Position numbers and translations under genes: made by a program. From NCBI RefSeq assembly GCF_002858925.1, contig NZ_PJRS01000009.1:62001-126000 (forward strand): a stretch of 64,000 bases of DNA. The letters run 5' to 3'. A model generated the notes under the pieces. The model searched no databases, was not told the DNA's origin, and saw nothing but the letters and a program-made list of their open reading frames with translations. This document shows, piece after piece, positions 18,915 through 26,912 of this stretch. The stretch's first letter is position 1. Every line of letters begins with the position of its first letter. The DNA is from Caulobacter zeae (GTDB lineage: Bacteria > Pseudomonadota > Alphaproteobacteria > Caulobacterales > Caulobacteraceae).

Positions 18915-20723
18915 TTAGCCCACTGACGCGGTCGCCACCGGCTGGGGCGCGCGCCTCAGCACCAGCCGCAGATCCAGCGCCTTGTGGGTCAGCACCAGGG
19001 CGTCGCTGTCGGCCAGGCGATAGTCGAACACCAGCTCGGAATCCTCCAGCGACAGCTGGGTGTCGTTGACCAGGTAGGTTTCCGGCGGATCCTCCGCGAA
19101 GGTCCCGCCCTTGCGGCGCTCGACGGTCAGGTCCTCGTCGCCGAAGGTCAGGCGGTCGCCGCGCTTGAGGTCGATCTGGCCGTCGCCCTCGATCCTGGCG
19201 ATCGTCCAGGCGCCCACCAGGCCGGCGGGACCGAGGGCCGGCACCTCGCCGGCATGGCCCGACAGCAGGGCCGTGCGGGTCAACAGCTGGCCGACCAGCT
19301 TGCGCTCGGGCGCCAGCTTGGGATCGGTCTCTCCCCGCAGCCGCTCGTCGAACCGCCTGAGCGTCTGGTAGGCCCCCTCCTCGTCGCTGTCTTCGTGATA
19401 GAGGGTGGCCACCTTGTGCAGCGACTGGAACTCGTCGATCAGCAGGTGACCCAGGCGCAGACCGGCCGAAGGGGCCTGGGTCGGCGCGGCCACCGCCAGC
19501 TGCTGGGCATGGCTGGCCCCGCCGCGATCGACATAGGCCAAGTCGACGTCCAGCAGCTTCTCACCCGCCGCCAGGGCAGGCTCCGGCAGATAGGTCGCGC
19601 CCTCGGCCTTGGCCAGGCCGATCATGAGCCCGCCGCCCTCGGTGGACAGGAAGGCCGTCGGCACCGAGATCGACACCGCTCCATCGTCGCCGCGCTTGAG
19701 GCCGTCCTCAGGCACGCCGTAGACGCCGGTGATCCGGTAGCCGGGCCGCGCCTTGACGCTGAGGTTCAGGTCGTAGGCCAACTCCGAAACCATGGTGTCG
19801 AGCTTGCCGGTGAACACCGCCTTGATGTCGCTCTCGTCGCGCAGAAAGAACAGGTTGCCGCCGCGAACGCTGGAAATCTCGGTGGCCAGCGGCGCGTCGA
19901 ACTGTTCGCCGACGCCGATGGTGGTCAGCCCGATCCCGCGCCGCGAGGCCTCCCAGGCCATGCCCATGAAGCTGTCGGCGTCGGTCGCGCCGACATTGGG
20001 CTGCTCGTCGGTGAACAGCATCACCCGCGTGACGCCCTTGAAGCCCGCCTGGCTGGCGAAGGCGGTGTCGTAGCCGACCCGCAAGCCTTCCTCCATGTTG
20101 GTCGAGCCCTCGCTCTCGATGGCGTCGATGGCCCTGCGGATAACCGCCTTGCCGCCGGCCACGGCCGTCGGCTCCAGGTGGCGGTGCGAGCGGTCGCCAT
20201 AGAGCACGATGCTGAACTGGTCCCCCGGACGCAGTTGGTCGAGGATCTGCCGCAGGCTCTGGCGGACCTGGTCCAGCGGCTCGCCGTCCATGGAGCCCGA
20301 CTTGTCGACCACAGCCACCAGGTTCAGCGGCTCGCGCTTCCAGGTCGCCGCGTCGATGCTGGAGTTGAAGCCCACGCCCACCAGGATCTTGTCGGCAGGC
20401 GACAACGGCAGGTTGGCGCGCATCGCCTCGCCGGTGACGCAAAGCACCCGCGCACAGGCCTCGCCGGGGATCTGCAGGTCGTAGCCGCCCATCAGCCCCT
20501 CGGGCGTCAGGGTGTCGGGCATCGGGATCTGGCCGGCCTCGGACTGCCCGCGGAAGTGGTTGATGTCCTGAGCGCCGCCCTGGCGCACCCGCATGCCGGT
20601 GACGACGACCATCTCGTCGATGATGGGCTCGTCATCCGGGGGCGGCTGAACCTGGGACCAGGCCGGGACCGAAACCAGCGCCAACGCCAGGACGGAGGCG
20701 GCGGACCAAAGGCGACGCGACAT
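18915..20723 (-). CDS. Secreted von Willebrand factor A-domain protein
   Basis: 602 residues with a signal peptide (LALALVSVPAWSQV). The vWA domain (about 140-320) has an intact MIDAS: DKSGSMDGEP, a Thr in STNMEEGL, and an Asp in LFTDEQPNVG. After it come beta-rich regions like YfbK/DUF3520 proteins, and a C-terminal part starting LVGAWTIARIEGDG that resembles a META/lipocalin-like barrel. Just after the signal peptide is EMVVVTGMRVRQGG, similar to the TonB-box/plug start of Caulobacter outer-membrane receptors. Likely periplasmic or surface protein-binding; no obvious partner nearby. Confidence 0.85.
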   Translation of the reverse strand: MSRRLWSAASVLALALVSVPAWSQVQPPPDDEPIIDEMVVVTGMRVRQGGAQDINHFRGQSEAGQIPMPDTLTPEGLMGGYDLQIPGEACARVLCVTGEAMRANLPLSPADKILVGVGFNSSIDAATWKREPLNLVAVVDKSGSMDGEPLDQVRQSLRQILDQLRPGDQFSIVLYGDRSHRHLEPTAVAGGKAVIRRAIDAIESEGSTNMEEGLRVGYDTAFASQAGFKGVTRVMLFTDEQPNVGATDADSFMGMAWEASRRGIGLTTIGVGEQFDAPLATEISSVRGGNLFFLRDESDIKAVFTGKLDTMVSELAYDLNLSVKARPGYRITGVYGVPEDGLKRGDDGAVSISVPTAFLSTEGGGLMIGLAKAEGATYLPEPALAAGEKLLDVDLAYVDRGGASHAQQLAVAAPTQAPSAGLRLGHLLIDEFQSLHKVATLYHEDSDEEGAYQTLRRFDERLRGETDPKLAPERKLVGQLLTRTALLSGHAGEVPALGPAGLVGAWTIARIEGDGQIDLKRGDRLTFGDEDLTVERRKGGTFAEDPPETYLVNDTQLSLEDSELVFDYRLADSDALVLTHKALDLRLVLRRAPQPVATASVG

Positions 20724-20795
20724 CGAAACCTCCCGTTTTGATTGCAGGAAGGCTAACGCCGCGCGCTCAGCGAGAACAAGCGAAATTGCTAAGGT

Positions 20796-21578
20796 TCAGG
20801 CGGCCCGCTGGTAGTGCTCGCGCAGGTCCTGCGGAATGGCCTGGTAGGTGTCCGGAGGCTGGATCCCCAGACTGCGACGCGCCTCGTCCAGCGGCATGGC
20901 GAACAGGGCCGGATAGTCGACCTCGGGCAGCCAGGCGGCCTTGCGGCCCGCACGCCAGGCCTCGCGCACGGCCTTGCCGTAGGGCTGGCCATCCTTGAGG
21001 CGGCGGAACTCCTGGGCCCCGGCGAGGGCGATCAGCGCGAAACCCAGGCTGCGGGTCTGGGCATAGGAGAAGGCCACCACGCAGACCTCGCCCAGCGCGT
21101 CGGTGCCATAGCCGGTCAGCACGTGCCAGACGTCGTGCACGTCGCGCAGGCGGCGGGCGTACCACAGCAGCGGATGGGCCGCGTCCATGTCGGCGTCGGC
21201 GACCTTGCGGCTCTCCTCGGCCAGGCCTTCGGCGGTCAGGCCGCGCGGGGCGATGAAGTCGCGATAGGCCGCGCCCACCGTCCCCGGCTGGAACTGAGCC
21301 AGCCAGGCCGCGTCCGACAGCCAGTCGGCGAATTCCTCGCGGCGATAGGCGATCGCCCCGCCTTGCGGCGTCTTCAGCAGCCGGGCATAGCCGTTCGGGA
21401 TCGCACGGCCCGACAGGGCCCGCATGACCTCGAACACCTGGGCCGTGTCTTCCTTGTCGGCGATCAACCGACGGACGGCGCGAAACGCCCGCAAAGGCTG
21501 CAGACGGAAGCTCGCATCGCGGGCGCCCAGCGGAGGACGCGCGGAAGTAGCGTCAAGGACTTGCGCGGCTGTGCTCAT
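20796..21578 (-). CDS. coq4: Ubiquinone biosynthesis protein Coq4
   Basis: 260 residues. The Coq4 metal-binding signature HDxxH-x11-E is complete: HDVWHVLTGYGTDALGE. Coq4 proteins act in ubiquinone ring modification; recent work on the eukaryotic enzyme assigns the C1 decarboxylation/hydroxylation. Many alphaproteobacteria, Caulobacter included, carry this gene. The N-terminal 40 residues are less conserved. Divergent from the RHH gene across a short spacer containing an inverted repeat. Confidence 0.9.
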   Translation of the reverse strand: MSTAAQVLDATSARPPLGARDASFRLQPLRAFRAVRRLIADKEDTAQVFEVMRALSGRAIPNGYARLLKTPQGGAIAYRREEFADWLSDAAWLAQFQPGTVGAAYRDFIAPRGLTAEGLAEESRKVADADMDAAHPLLWYARRLRDVHDVWHVLTGYGTDALGEVCVVAFSYAQTRSLGFALIALAGAQEFRRLKDGQPYGKAVREAWRAGRKAAWLPEVDYPALFAMPLDEARRSLGIQPPDTYQAIPQDLREHYQRAA

Positions 21579-21609
21579 CAGGCATGCTCCCGGCGTGGCG
21601 TCACTAAAG

Positions 21610-21624
21610 ATGACACACCGTCAT
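21610..21624. promoter_or_regulatory. Inverted repeat between coq4 and RHH genes
   Basis: ATGAC-N5-GTCAT, a perfect 5-bp inverted repeat in the 91-bp divergent spacer, 32 bp before the coq4 start and 46 bp before the RHH start. Could be an operator for the RHH protein or another regulator. Confidence 0.3.
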
Positions 21625-21669
21625 TTTTAATCAAGAGCCGAACCGTCGTTCCGCCGGAGAGTTGCGCCG

Positions 21670-21879
21670 ATGGGCAGTTTGAAGAAGCGATCGGTGAACC
21701 TGGCGGGCCACGCCACCTCGCTGGCCCTCGAGCCCGAGTTCTGGGCGGCGCTAGACCGCATCGCCAAGCAGGACGCCGTCAGCATAGCCGCCCTGATCCA
21801 GCGCATCGACGTGGGTCGCGGCGAGCGTCCGCTGGCCTCGGCCTGCCGCGTGTACGCCTTGCAGCGGGCGGGAGGCTAG
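21670..21879 (+). CDS. Ribbon-helix-helix DNA-binding-type protein
   Basis: 69 residues. LKKRSVNLAGHATSLALEPEFWAALDRIAKQ fits the RHH_4 family: a beta-strand that would insert in the DNA major groove, then two helices. RHH proteins are dimeric repressors or antitoxins; no toxin-like gene is adjacent. GGAGAG lies upstream of the ATG. In many alphaproteobacteria this family member is a neighbour of DUF4169, found here at 16346. Confidence 0.85.
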   Translation: MGSLKKRSVNLAGHATSLALEPEFWAALDRIAKQDAVSIAALIQRIDVGRGERPLASACRVYALQRAGG

Positions 21880-21886
21880 CCTTTAG

Positions 21887-21911
21887 GAACCTCCCCCTCT
21901 GGGAGAGGTTC
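21887..21911. repeat. Short hairpin of the GGGGGAG repeat family
   Basis: GAACCTC and GAGGTTC (7-bp arms) flank a CT-rich loop between the convergent RHH and His-rich genes. It looks like one end of the larger repeat element and may serve as a terminator. Confidence 0.5.
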
Positions 21912-21922
21912 ACTATGCGCCC

Positions 21923-22159
21923 CTACCCCGGCCGCGGAACCGGCGACGGCAGCGGCTCGGGGTTGGGCGTCGGCATGGTCGGCAGCGCCAGGTCAGGTAG
22001 TCTCAGGTCGGCGATGTCCGGCCGCACGACCAGCAGGCCCGAACGCCAGACGGCGTAGACCAGCAGGGCAACAAGAACCAGAACCGCCAGCAGCGCGGCG
22101 CCGCTCCATGCCCCCTCATGATGGGCGCCTTCATGATGATGTCCGTGATGGCGAGCCAT
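21923..22159 (-). CDS. Small His-rich single-pass membrane protein
   Basis: 78 residues starting MARHHGHHHEG, with AAGGAGG five bases before the ATG. The His/Glu-rich N-terminus is followed by one membrane helix (AALLAVLVLVALLVYAVW) and a Pro-rich C-terminal tail. The His cluster could bind metal, but no family is recognised. It starts 15 bp after the end of the other small membrane protein and is probably its operon partner. Confidence 0.7.
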   Translation of the reverse strand: MARHHGHHHEGAHHEGAWSGAALLAVLVLVALLVYAVWRSGLLVVRPDIADLRLPDLALPTMPTPNPEPLPSPVPRPG

Positions 22160-22174
22160 GCCCGCCTCCTTTCG

Positions 22175-22381
22175 TCAGCCCGGCGACTTCGGCGCTTCGG
22201 GCGCCTTGGGCGCGTCCGGCAGCTTCGGCGCGGTCGCGGTGATGTCGACATCCACCGACTTCTTCTGGGTGAAGCCGCCGGAGAACATCATGAAGGCCAG
22301 CACCGCGACGACGACCACCAGGGCGCCGACGATAAAGGCCAGCCCGCCGGCGCCCCCGCCCGATTTGGATTCTTCCGCCAT
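22175..22381 (-). CDS. Small single-pass membrane protein with Pro-rich tail
   Basis: 68 residues from the ATG at 22381, preceded by GAGG. A short Gly/Ser-rich head, one membrane helix (LAFIVGALVVVVAVLAFMMF), then a mature segment ending in LPDAPKAPEAPKSPG. No family recognised. The layout resembles the downstream His-rich protein: head, helix, proline tail. Both may be envelope-spanning small proteins expressed together. Confidence 0.7.
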   Translation of the reverse strand: MAEESKSGGGAGGLAFIVGALVVVVAVLAFMMFSGGFTQKKSVDVDITATAPKLPDAPKAPEAPKSPG

Positions 22382-22514
22382 GATTTTCCTCGCTTTTCTC
22401 TGGTGTCCCGACTGGTCAAACGGACCTCGCCGGACAGGGGTTCCAGGCCGACACGAAGGCGAAAACCAAAACAACCTTGACGGTATAGCGCCAATGGCTC
22501 AGCTTTAAATAACC

Positions 22515-22910
22515 ATGTTATCCAAGCCTGCCTGGCGCGAGCTCTGGCCGCTCGTTCTCGTTTCGGCCACGGCGGCCGGTTGCGCGTCGGTCGACACCAG
22601 CCACGTCGTGGTTGGGCGCTATTTCGGAATGGTCGAGGTTCGCGCCGAACCGCCCGCCGGCGAAGACGGCCAGACGATCGGCCGTACGAAGGTGCGCACG
22701 CTTGGCGGCTGGGTCGACCTGTCGCCGCGCGGCGGTCGGCTTGAAAGCCTGGGCGCGGGATGGCGGAGCAGCGCGCGGCTCGCCATTCCGGCGGACTGCC
22801 GGCTGGTGGTGGTGGTGCGGACCGACGCCCAACTGGCCTCGGTCAAGGCGTTGCTGGACGCCGATTTGGTGTCGAAGGGGGAAAGATGCGCCGTCAAGGA
22901 AGAGGATTGA
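22515..22910 (+). CDS. Putative lipoprotein
   Basis: 131 residues with an N-terminal hydrophobic stretch ending in the lipobox-like ATAAGC (Cys about residue 23), so probably lipidated at the outer or inner membrane. The rest is a small beta-rich domain (SHVVVGRYFGMVEV, ADCRLVVVVRTDAQLASV). No named family recognised. The next gene, also a lipoprotein, begins within its 3' end (overlap 22886-22910), so the two are translationally coupled. Confidence 0.7.
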   Translation: MLSKPAWRELWPLVLVSATAAGCASVDTSHVVVGRYFGMVEVRAEPPAGEDGQTIGRTKVRTLGGWVDLSPRGGRLESLGAGWRSSARLAIPADCRLVVVVRTDAQLASVKALLDADLVSKGERCAVKEED

Positions 22911-23677
22911 GCCTCGCTGTTCTGCTCGCGGTCGGCCTGGGGCTGAGCGCCTGCGCCCACAACGACGTGCTGGTGTTCGGCACCGACACCAAGCTCGGGC
23001 TCGACGTCGAAACGGGGGCCGCGCAGGGCGCCAGCCCCTCGGTGACCATCGGCTACAAGCGCCAGGAAGCGGTGTGGATGCCGTTGTTTGTAAACGGCGA
23101 GGACAGCCGCTATGCGCCGGCGGCGCAGAGACAGCCTGTCCAGGGCCAGGGTGCGAACGTCGGCGGCGGCGGGGAAACCGGAAACGGCGCCGCCAACCCG
23201 GCGCTGACCCCCGATCCGGAGATGAAATACCAGTCCGTCCAGGGCGACCGCCGCGACGCCTATTCGGTCTTCGCCAGCCTGGGCGCCGACATAAAGGGCG
23301 ACGCGCCGAAGGGGCAGGGCTCAATGGGCCTGGCGCAGTTCTTCGCCACCGGCGGCGCGGCGATCAACATCACGCAGAACAAGGCGCTGGTCACCGCCCT
23401 GAAGATCGAAAGCGCCGAGGGCGCCGAGCAACAATCGGCGGCCGTGGCCGCGGCCGCCGGCGACCCGGCGATCATCGCCGCCGCCGGCGTGACGCGCACC
23501 GAGGCCGGCAAAGCCGCTGATTGCGTGTCCAAGAGGGGCACAAACGACATCGCCGCAAAGGTGAACGCCGCCCATCCCGGCGATCCCGACATCGCGGACT
23601 TGAATGCGGAAAACGCCCGACAACTGCTGACCAACAACAGCCGGCTGCGCGCTCGCGTGCTAGCCGTCTGCAACTGA
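22886..23677 (+). CDS. Putative lipoprotein, partner of the preceding gene
   Basis: 263 residues from the ATG at 22886, which has GGGGGAAAG directly upstream. Signal sequence with lipobox LGLSAC. The next part, NDVLVFGTDTKLGLDVE and PSVTIGYKRQEAVWMPLFVNG, is like the start of a family of phage or envelope-associated secreted proteins often called hypothetical. The middle is Gly/Asn-rich and the C-terminus helical and Ala-rich. Function unknown. It overlaps the preceding lipoprotein gene and is followed after 12 bp by a small 70-residue gene. Confidence 0.7.
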   Translation: MRRQGRGLSLAVLLAVGLGLSACAHNDVLVFGTDTKLGLDVETGAAQGASPSVTIGYKRQEAVWMPLFVNGEDSRYAPAAQRQPVQGQGANVGGGGETGNGAANPALTPDPEMKYQSVQGDRRDAYSVFASLGADIKGDAPKGQGSMGLAQFFATGGAAINITQNKALVTALKIESAEGAEQQSAAVAAAAGDPAIIAAAGVTRTEAGKAADCVSKRGTNDIAAKVNAAHPGDPDIADLNAENARQLLTNNSRLRARVLAVCN

Positions 23678-23689
23678 GGGAACAAGGCC

Positions 23690-23902
23690 ATGGCCAAGGT
23701 GCTCGCCGTCGAAATCTGCTACACGGAAAAGGATGCGACGGACTCCAAGACCTATTGGACGGCGCTGGGATATTCCCTGAAGCAGAGCTTCACCCCTCCC
23801 TATGCCGACATCGCCATCTACGAGCGCAAGAACGGCGAACAGAAGCAGCTGGATGAAAAGTTCGGCGGCAAGCAGCCGGTCATGCTGGTGTTCGAGGCCT
23901 AG
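23690..23902 (+). CDS. Small conserved hypothetical protein
   Basis: 70 residues, no signal or membrane segment. It begins MAKVLAVEICYTEKDA and has a mixed alpha/beta look with YWTALGYSLKQSF and IAIYERKNGEQKQL. Not recognised. It has a plausible ribosome site (GGGAACAAGG) and follows the lipoprotein pair by 12 bp, so it may be their operon partner. Confidence 0.6.
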   Translation: MAKVLAVEICYTEKDATDSKTYWTALGYSLKQSFTPPYADIAIYERKNGEQKQLDEKFGGKQPVMLVFEA

Positions 23903-23951
23903 CTCGCAGCCCTCGCAGAACCGATCGCGGGGCTTAAGCCGGAGGAAGTTT

Positions 23952-23966
23952 GTGCTACATATGTTC
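23952..23966 (+). promoter_or_regulatory. Near-consensus LexA (SOS) box before uvrD
   Basis: GTGC-N7-GTTC, one mismatch from the alphaproteobacterial SOS box GTTC-N7-GTTC. It ends two bases before the ATG of the UvrD-type helicase gene, so LexA bound here would block initiation or early elongation. Confidence 0.5.
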
Positions 23967-23968
23967 CC

Positions 23969-26386
23969 ATGTCTTCCGGTTACGACTCGACCGACCCGTT
24001 CGGCGACCTTCCCGCTCCGCGCATCTCCGACCTCGCCCGTCCGCAGGCTCCCAGCGGCGGCGGGCCCGCGCCCGACTACCTGAGCGGGCTCAACACCGAA
24101 CAGCACGAAGCCGTCGTCACCACCGAGGGCCCGGTCCTGGTGCTGGCCGGCGCCGGCACCGGCAAGACCCGGGTGCTGACCACGCGCCTGGCGCACATCC
24201 TCGCCACCGGCCGCGCCCGGCCCTGGGAGATCCTGGCCGTCACCTTCACCAACAAGGCCGCGCGCGAGATGCGCGAGCGGATCACCCACATCATCGGTCC
24301 GGAAGCCGAAGGCCTGCGCTGGCTGGGCACCTTCCACTCGGTGGCCGCCCAGATCCTGCGCCGCCACGCCGAGCTGGTGGGGCTGAAGTCGAACTACACG
24401 ATCATCGACACCGACGATAACGAGCGCCTGCTCAAACAGCTGATCGAGGCGGCGAACATCGACGCCAAGCGCTGGACGCCGCGCATCCTGTCGGGCCTGA
24501 TCGACGCCTGGAAGAACCGCGGATGGACGCCCGACAAGGTGCCGCCCTCGGAAGCCGGCGAGTTCGCCAACGGCGAGGGCATCAGCCTCTATCGCCAGTA
24601 CCAGGAGCGGCTGCGCATCCTCAACGCCTGCGATTTCGGCGACCTCCTGCTGCACAACATCACGATCTTCACCGGCAATCCGGACGTGCTCGCCGACTTC
24701 CAGCGGCGCTTCCAGTACGTGATGGTCGACGAGTACCAGGACACCAACGTCGCCCAGTACCTGTGGCTGCGCCTCTTGGCCCAGGGCCGCCAGAACGTCT
24801 GCTGCGTGGGCGACGACGACCAGTCGATCTACGGCTGGCGCGGGGCGGAGGTCGACAACATCCTGCGCTTCGAGCGCGACTTCCCCGGCGCCAAGGTCGT
24901 GCGGCTGGAGCGTAACTATCGCTCGACCGAACATATTCTGGCGGCCGCCTCGACCCTGATCACCGCCAACAAGGGGCGCCTGGGCAAGACCCTGTGGACC
25001 GACGAGACCGGCGGCGAAAAGGTCAAGGTTTCGGGCGTCTGGGACGGCGAGGCCGAAAGCCGAATGGTCGCCGACGAGATCGAGAAGGCCAAGCGCGCGG
25101 GCCGTCGCTACAACCAGATGGCCATCCTGGTGCGGGCCAGCTTCCAGATGCGCGCCTTCGAAGAGCGCTTCGTGATGCTGCAGATCCCCTACAAGGTGGT
25201 CGGCGGCCCGCGCTTCTTCGAACGGGCGGAAATCCGCGACGCCCACGCCTATCTGCGCCTGATCCAGTCGCCCGACGACGACCTTGCCTTCGAGCGCATC
25301 GTCAACACGCCCAAGCGCGGCATCGGCGACACCAGCGTGCAGAAGCTGCTGCAGATCGCCCGCGTCGAGGGGATCTCCACCGTCGAGGCCGCCCGGGTGA
25401 TCATCGGCAGCGACGACCTGCCGGCCCGCACGCGTACGGCGCTGTCCAACTTCATCCGCGACCTCGACCGCTGGCGCGCCCAGATCGGGAACATGCACCA
25501 CCAGCGGGTGCTGGAGATGGTGCTGGAGGAGAGCGGCTACACCGACGCCCTGCGCCTGGACAAAGGCCCGCAGAGCCAGACGCGCCTGGAAAACCTCAAG
25601 GAACTGGTCCAGTCGATGGGTCAGTTCGACAGCCTGGAGGCCTATCTGGAGCACGTGTCGCTGGTCATGGACCTCGACCGCGAGGCCACCGGCGACGCCG
25701 TCTGGATCATGACCCTGCACTCGGCCAAGGGTCTGGAGTTCCCGCTGGTGTTCCTGCCCGGCTGGGAGGAAGGCGTGTTCCCCAGCCAGCGCAGCATGGA
25801 CGACAAGGGCGAGAAGGGCCTCGAGGAAGAGCGGCGGCTGGCCTATGTGGGCATCACCCGCGCCCGCGAGGAGGCCCGCATCAGCTTCGTTGCCAACCGG
25901 CAGGTCTACGGCCGCTGGACCAGCCAGCTGCCCAGCCGTTTCGTCGACGAACTGCCGCTGGAGCACGTCGATGCCGGTTCGGAGACCGGCTACTACGGCG
26001 GCGGTCCCGGCATGCAGCAGACGGTCTCTTCGCGCTGGGACGATCCCGGCGTCAGCGCCTTCCAGAGCGGCAGCTACGACAGCCCCGGCTGGAAGCGGGC
26101 CCAGGACCGGGTGCAGCAATCGGCCCGCGGCTTCGCCGAAAAGGGCGGCGGCCACGCGGCCTGGCGCGGCGGCGGCTCGGCGGCGCGAGCCAAGCCGATC
26201 GAGGGCGAAGGCCGGCTGGTGGCGGTCTCGGCCCCCACCAACAGCGCCTACAGCCGCGGCGACCGGGTGTTCCACGTCAAGTTCGGCTACGGCCAGGTGG
26301 CCTCGATCGAGGGCAACAAGCTGACCGTCAATTTCGACAAGGCCGGCGAGAAGAAGGTCATCGACAGCTTCGTCGAGAAGGCCTGA
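23969..26386 (+). CDS. uvrD: UvrD/PcrA-type DNA helicase
   Basis: 805 residues. A superfamily 1A 3'-to-5' DNA helicase in nucleotide excision and mismatch repair. Motifs in order: Q motif LNTEQHEAV, Walker A AGAGTGKTRVL, Ia FTNKAAREMRERI, II VDEYQDTN, III GDDDQSIYGWRGAEV, IV LERNYRS, V TLHSAKGLEFPLVF, VI AYVGITRARE. The C-terminal 45 residues (GDRVFHVKFGYGQVASIEGNK) are the Tudor-like RNA-polymerase-binding module of PcrA/UvrD. A near-consensus SOS box sits just upstream. The following MOSC gene overlaps its stop by one base. Confidence 0.95.
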   Translation: MSSGYDSTDPFGDLPAPRISDLARPQAPSGGGPAPDYLSGLNTEQHEAVVTTEGPVLVLAGAGTGKTRVLTTRLAHILATGRARPWEILAVTFTNKAAREMRERITHIIGPEAEGLRWLGTFHSVAAQILRRHAELVGLKSNYTIIDTDDNERLLKQLIEAANIDAKRWTPRILSGLIDAWKNRGWTPDKVPPSEAGEFANGEGISLYRQYQERLRILNACDFGDLLLHNITIFTGNPDVLADFQRRFQYVMVDEYQDTNVAQYLWLRLLAQGRQNVCCVGDDDQSIYGWRGAEVDNILRFERDFPGAKVVRLERNYRSTEHILAAASTLITANKGRLGKTLWTDETGGEKVKVSGVWDGEAESRMVADEIEKAKRAGRRYNQMAILVRASFQMRAFEERFVMLQIPYKVVGGPRFFERAEIRDAHAYLRLIQSPDDDLAFERIVNTPKRGIGDTSVQKLLQIARVEGISTVEAARVIIGSDDLPARTRTALSNFIRDLDRWRAQIGNMHHQRVLEMVLEESGYTDALRLDKGPQSQTRLENLKELVQSMGQFDSLEAYLEHVSLVMDLDREATGDAVWIMTLHSAKGLEFPLVFLPGWEEGVFPSQRSMDDKGEKGLEEERRLAYVGITRAREEARISFVANRQVYGRWTSQLPSRFVDELPLEHVDAGSETGYYGGGPGMQQTVSSRWDDPGVSAFQSGSYDSPGWKRAQDRVQQSARGFAEKGGGHAAWRGGGSAARAKPIEGEGRLVAVSAPTNSAYSRGDRVFHVKFGYGQVASIEGNKLTVNFDKAGEKKVIDSFVEKA

Positions 26387-26904
26387 TGGCGGCGGGGGCC
26401 AAGCGCGGGATCAATCCCGACAGCCCCCTCGCCCGGCTGATCGCCGGCCCGATGCGGCCGGGCCGCCTCGTCTGGATCGGCCTGCGCCCGGCCCGCCGCG
26501 CGGCCCTGGTCTCCGTCGAGCGCGCGCAGATCACCGTCGAGGCCGGCCTCGTGGGCGACCACTATACCGGCCGCCCTGGTGGTCCGCGCCAGGTGACCCT
26601 GATCCAGGCCGAGGACCTGGCCGCCATCGCCGGCTTCCTGGGCCGCGACGACCCCGTCTCCCCGTTCGACCTGCGCCGCAACCTGGTGGTCACGGGCATC
26701 AACCTCCTGGGCCTGTCCGACAAGCGCTTCCGGATCGGCTGCGCGCTGCTGGAAGCCACCGGCGGCTGCCACCCATGCAGCCGCATGAACGAGATCCTCG
26801 GCGAAGGCGGCTACAACGCCGTCCGCGGCCGCGGCGGCCTGACCGCCCGGGTCATCGAAGGCGGCGAGATCGTGGTGGGGGATGCGGTGGCGGTGGAGGG
26901 CTGA
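26386..26904 (+). CDS. MOSC-domain protein
   Basis: 172 residues; the start overlaps the uvrD stop (TGATG). A MOSC (molybdenum cofactor sulfurase C-terminal) domain protein: AGLVGDHYTGRPGGPRQVTLI near the start, RRNLVVTGINLLGL in the centre, and the Cys-containing CHPCSRMN near residue 128. MOSC proteins bind Moco or transfer sulfur, and relatives such as YiiM detoxify N-hydroxylated compounds. Co-transcription with a repair helicase would fit detoxification of mutagenic base analogues, but this is inference. Confidence 0.85.
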   Translation: MAAGAKRGINPDSPLARLIAGPMRPGRLVWIGLRPARRAALVSVERAQITVEAGLVGDHYTGRPGGPRQVTLIQAEDLAAIAGFLGRDDPVSPFDLRRNLVVTGINLLGLSDKRFRIGCALLEATGGCHPCSRMNEILGEGGYNAVRGRGGLTARVIEGGEIVVGDAVAVEG

Positions 26905-26912
26905 GCCCTGCC

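Noticed and set aside
23660-26275. 871-codon antisense frame opposite uvrD
   Set aside because: Opposes a textbook helicase; codon-position pattern of the forward strand is real and the antisense product has no recognisable domain.
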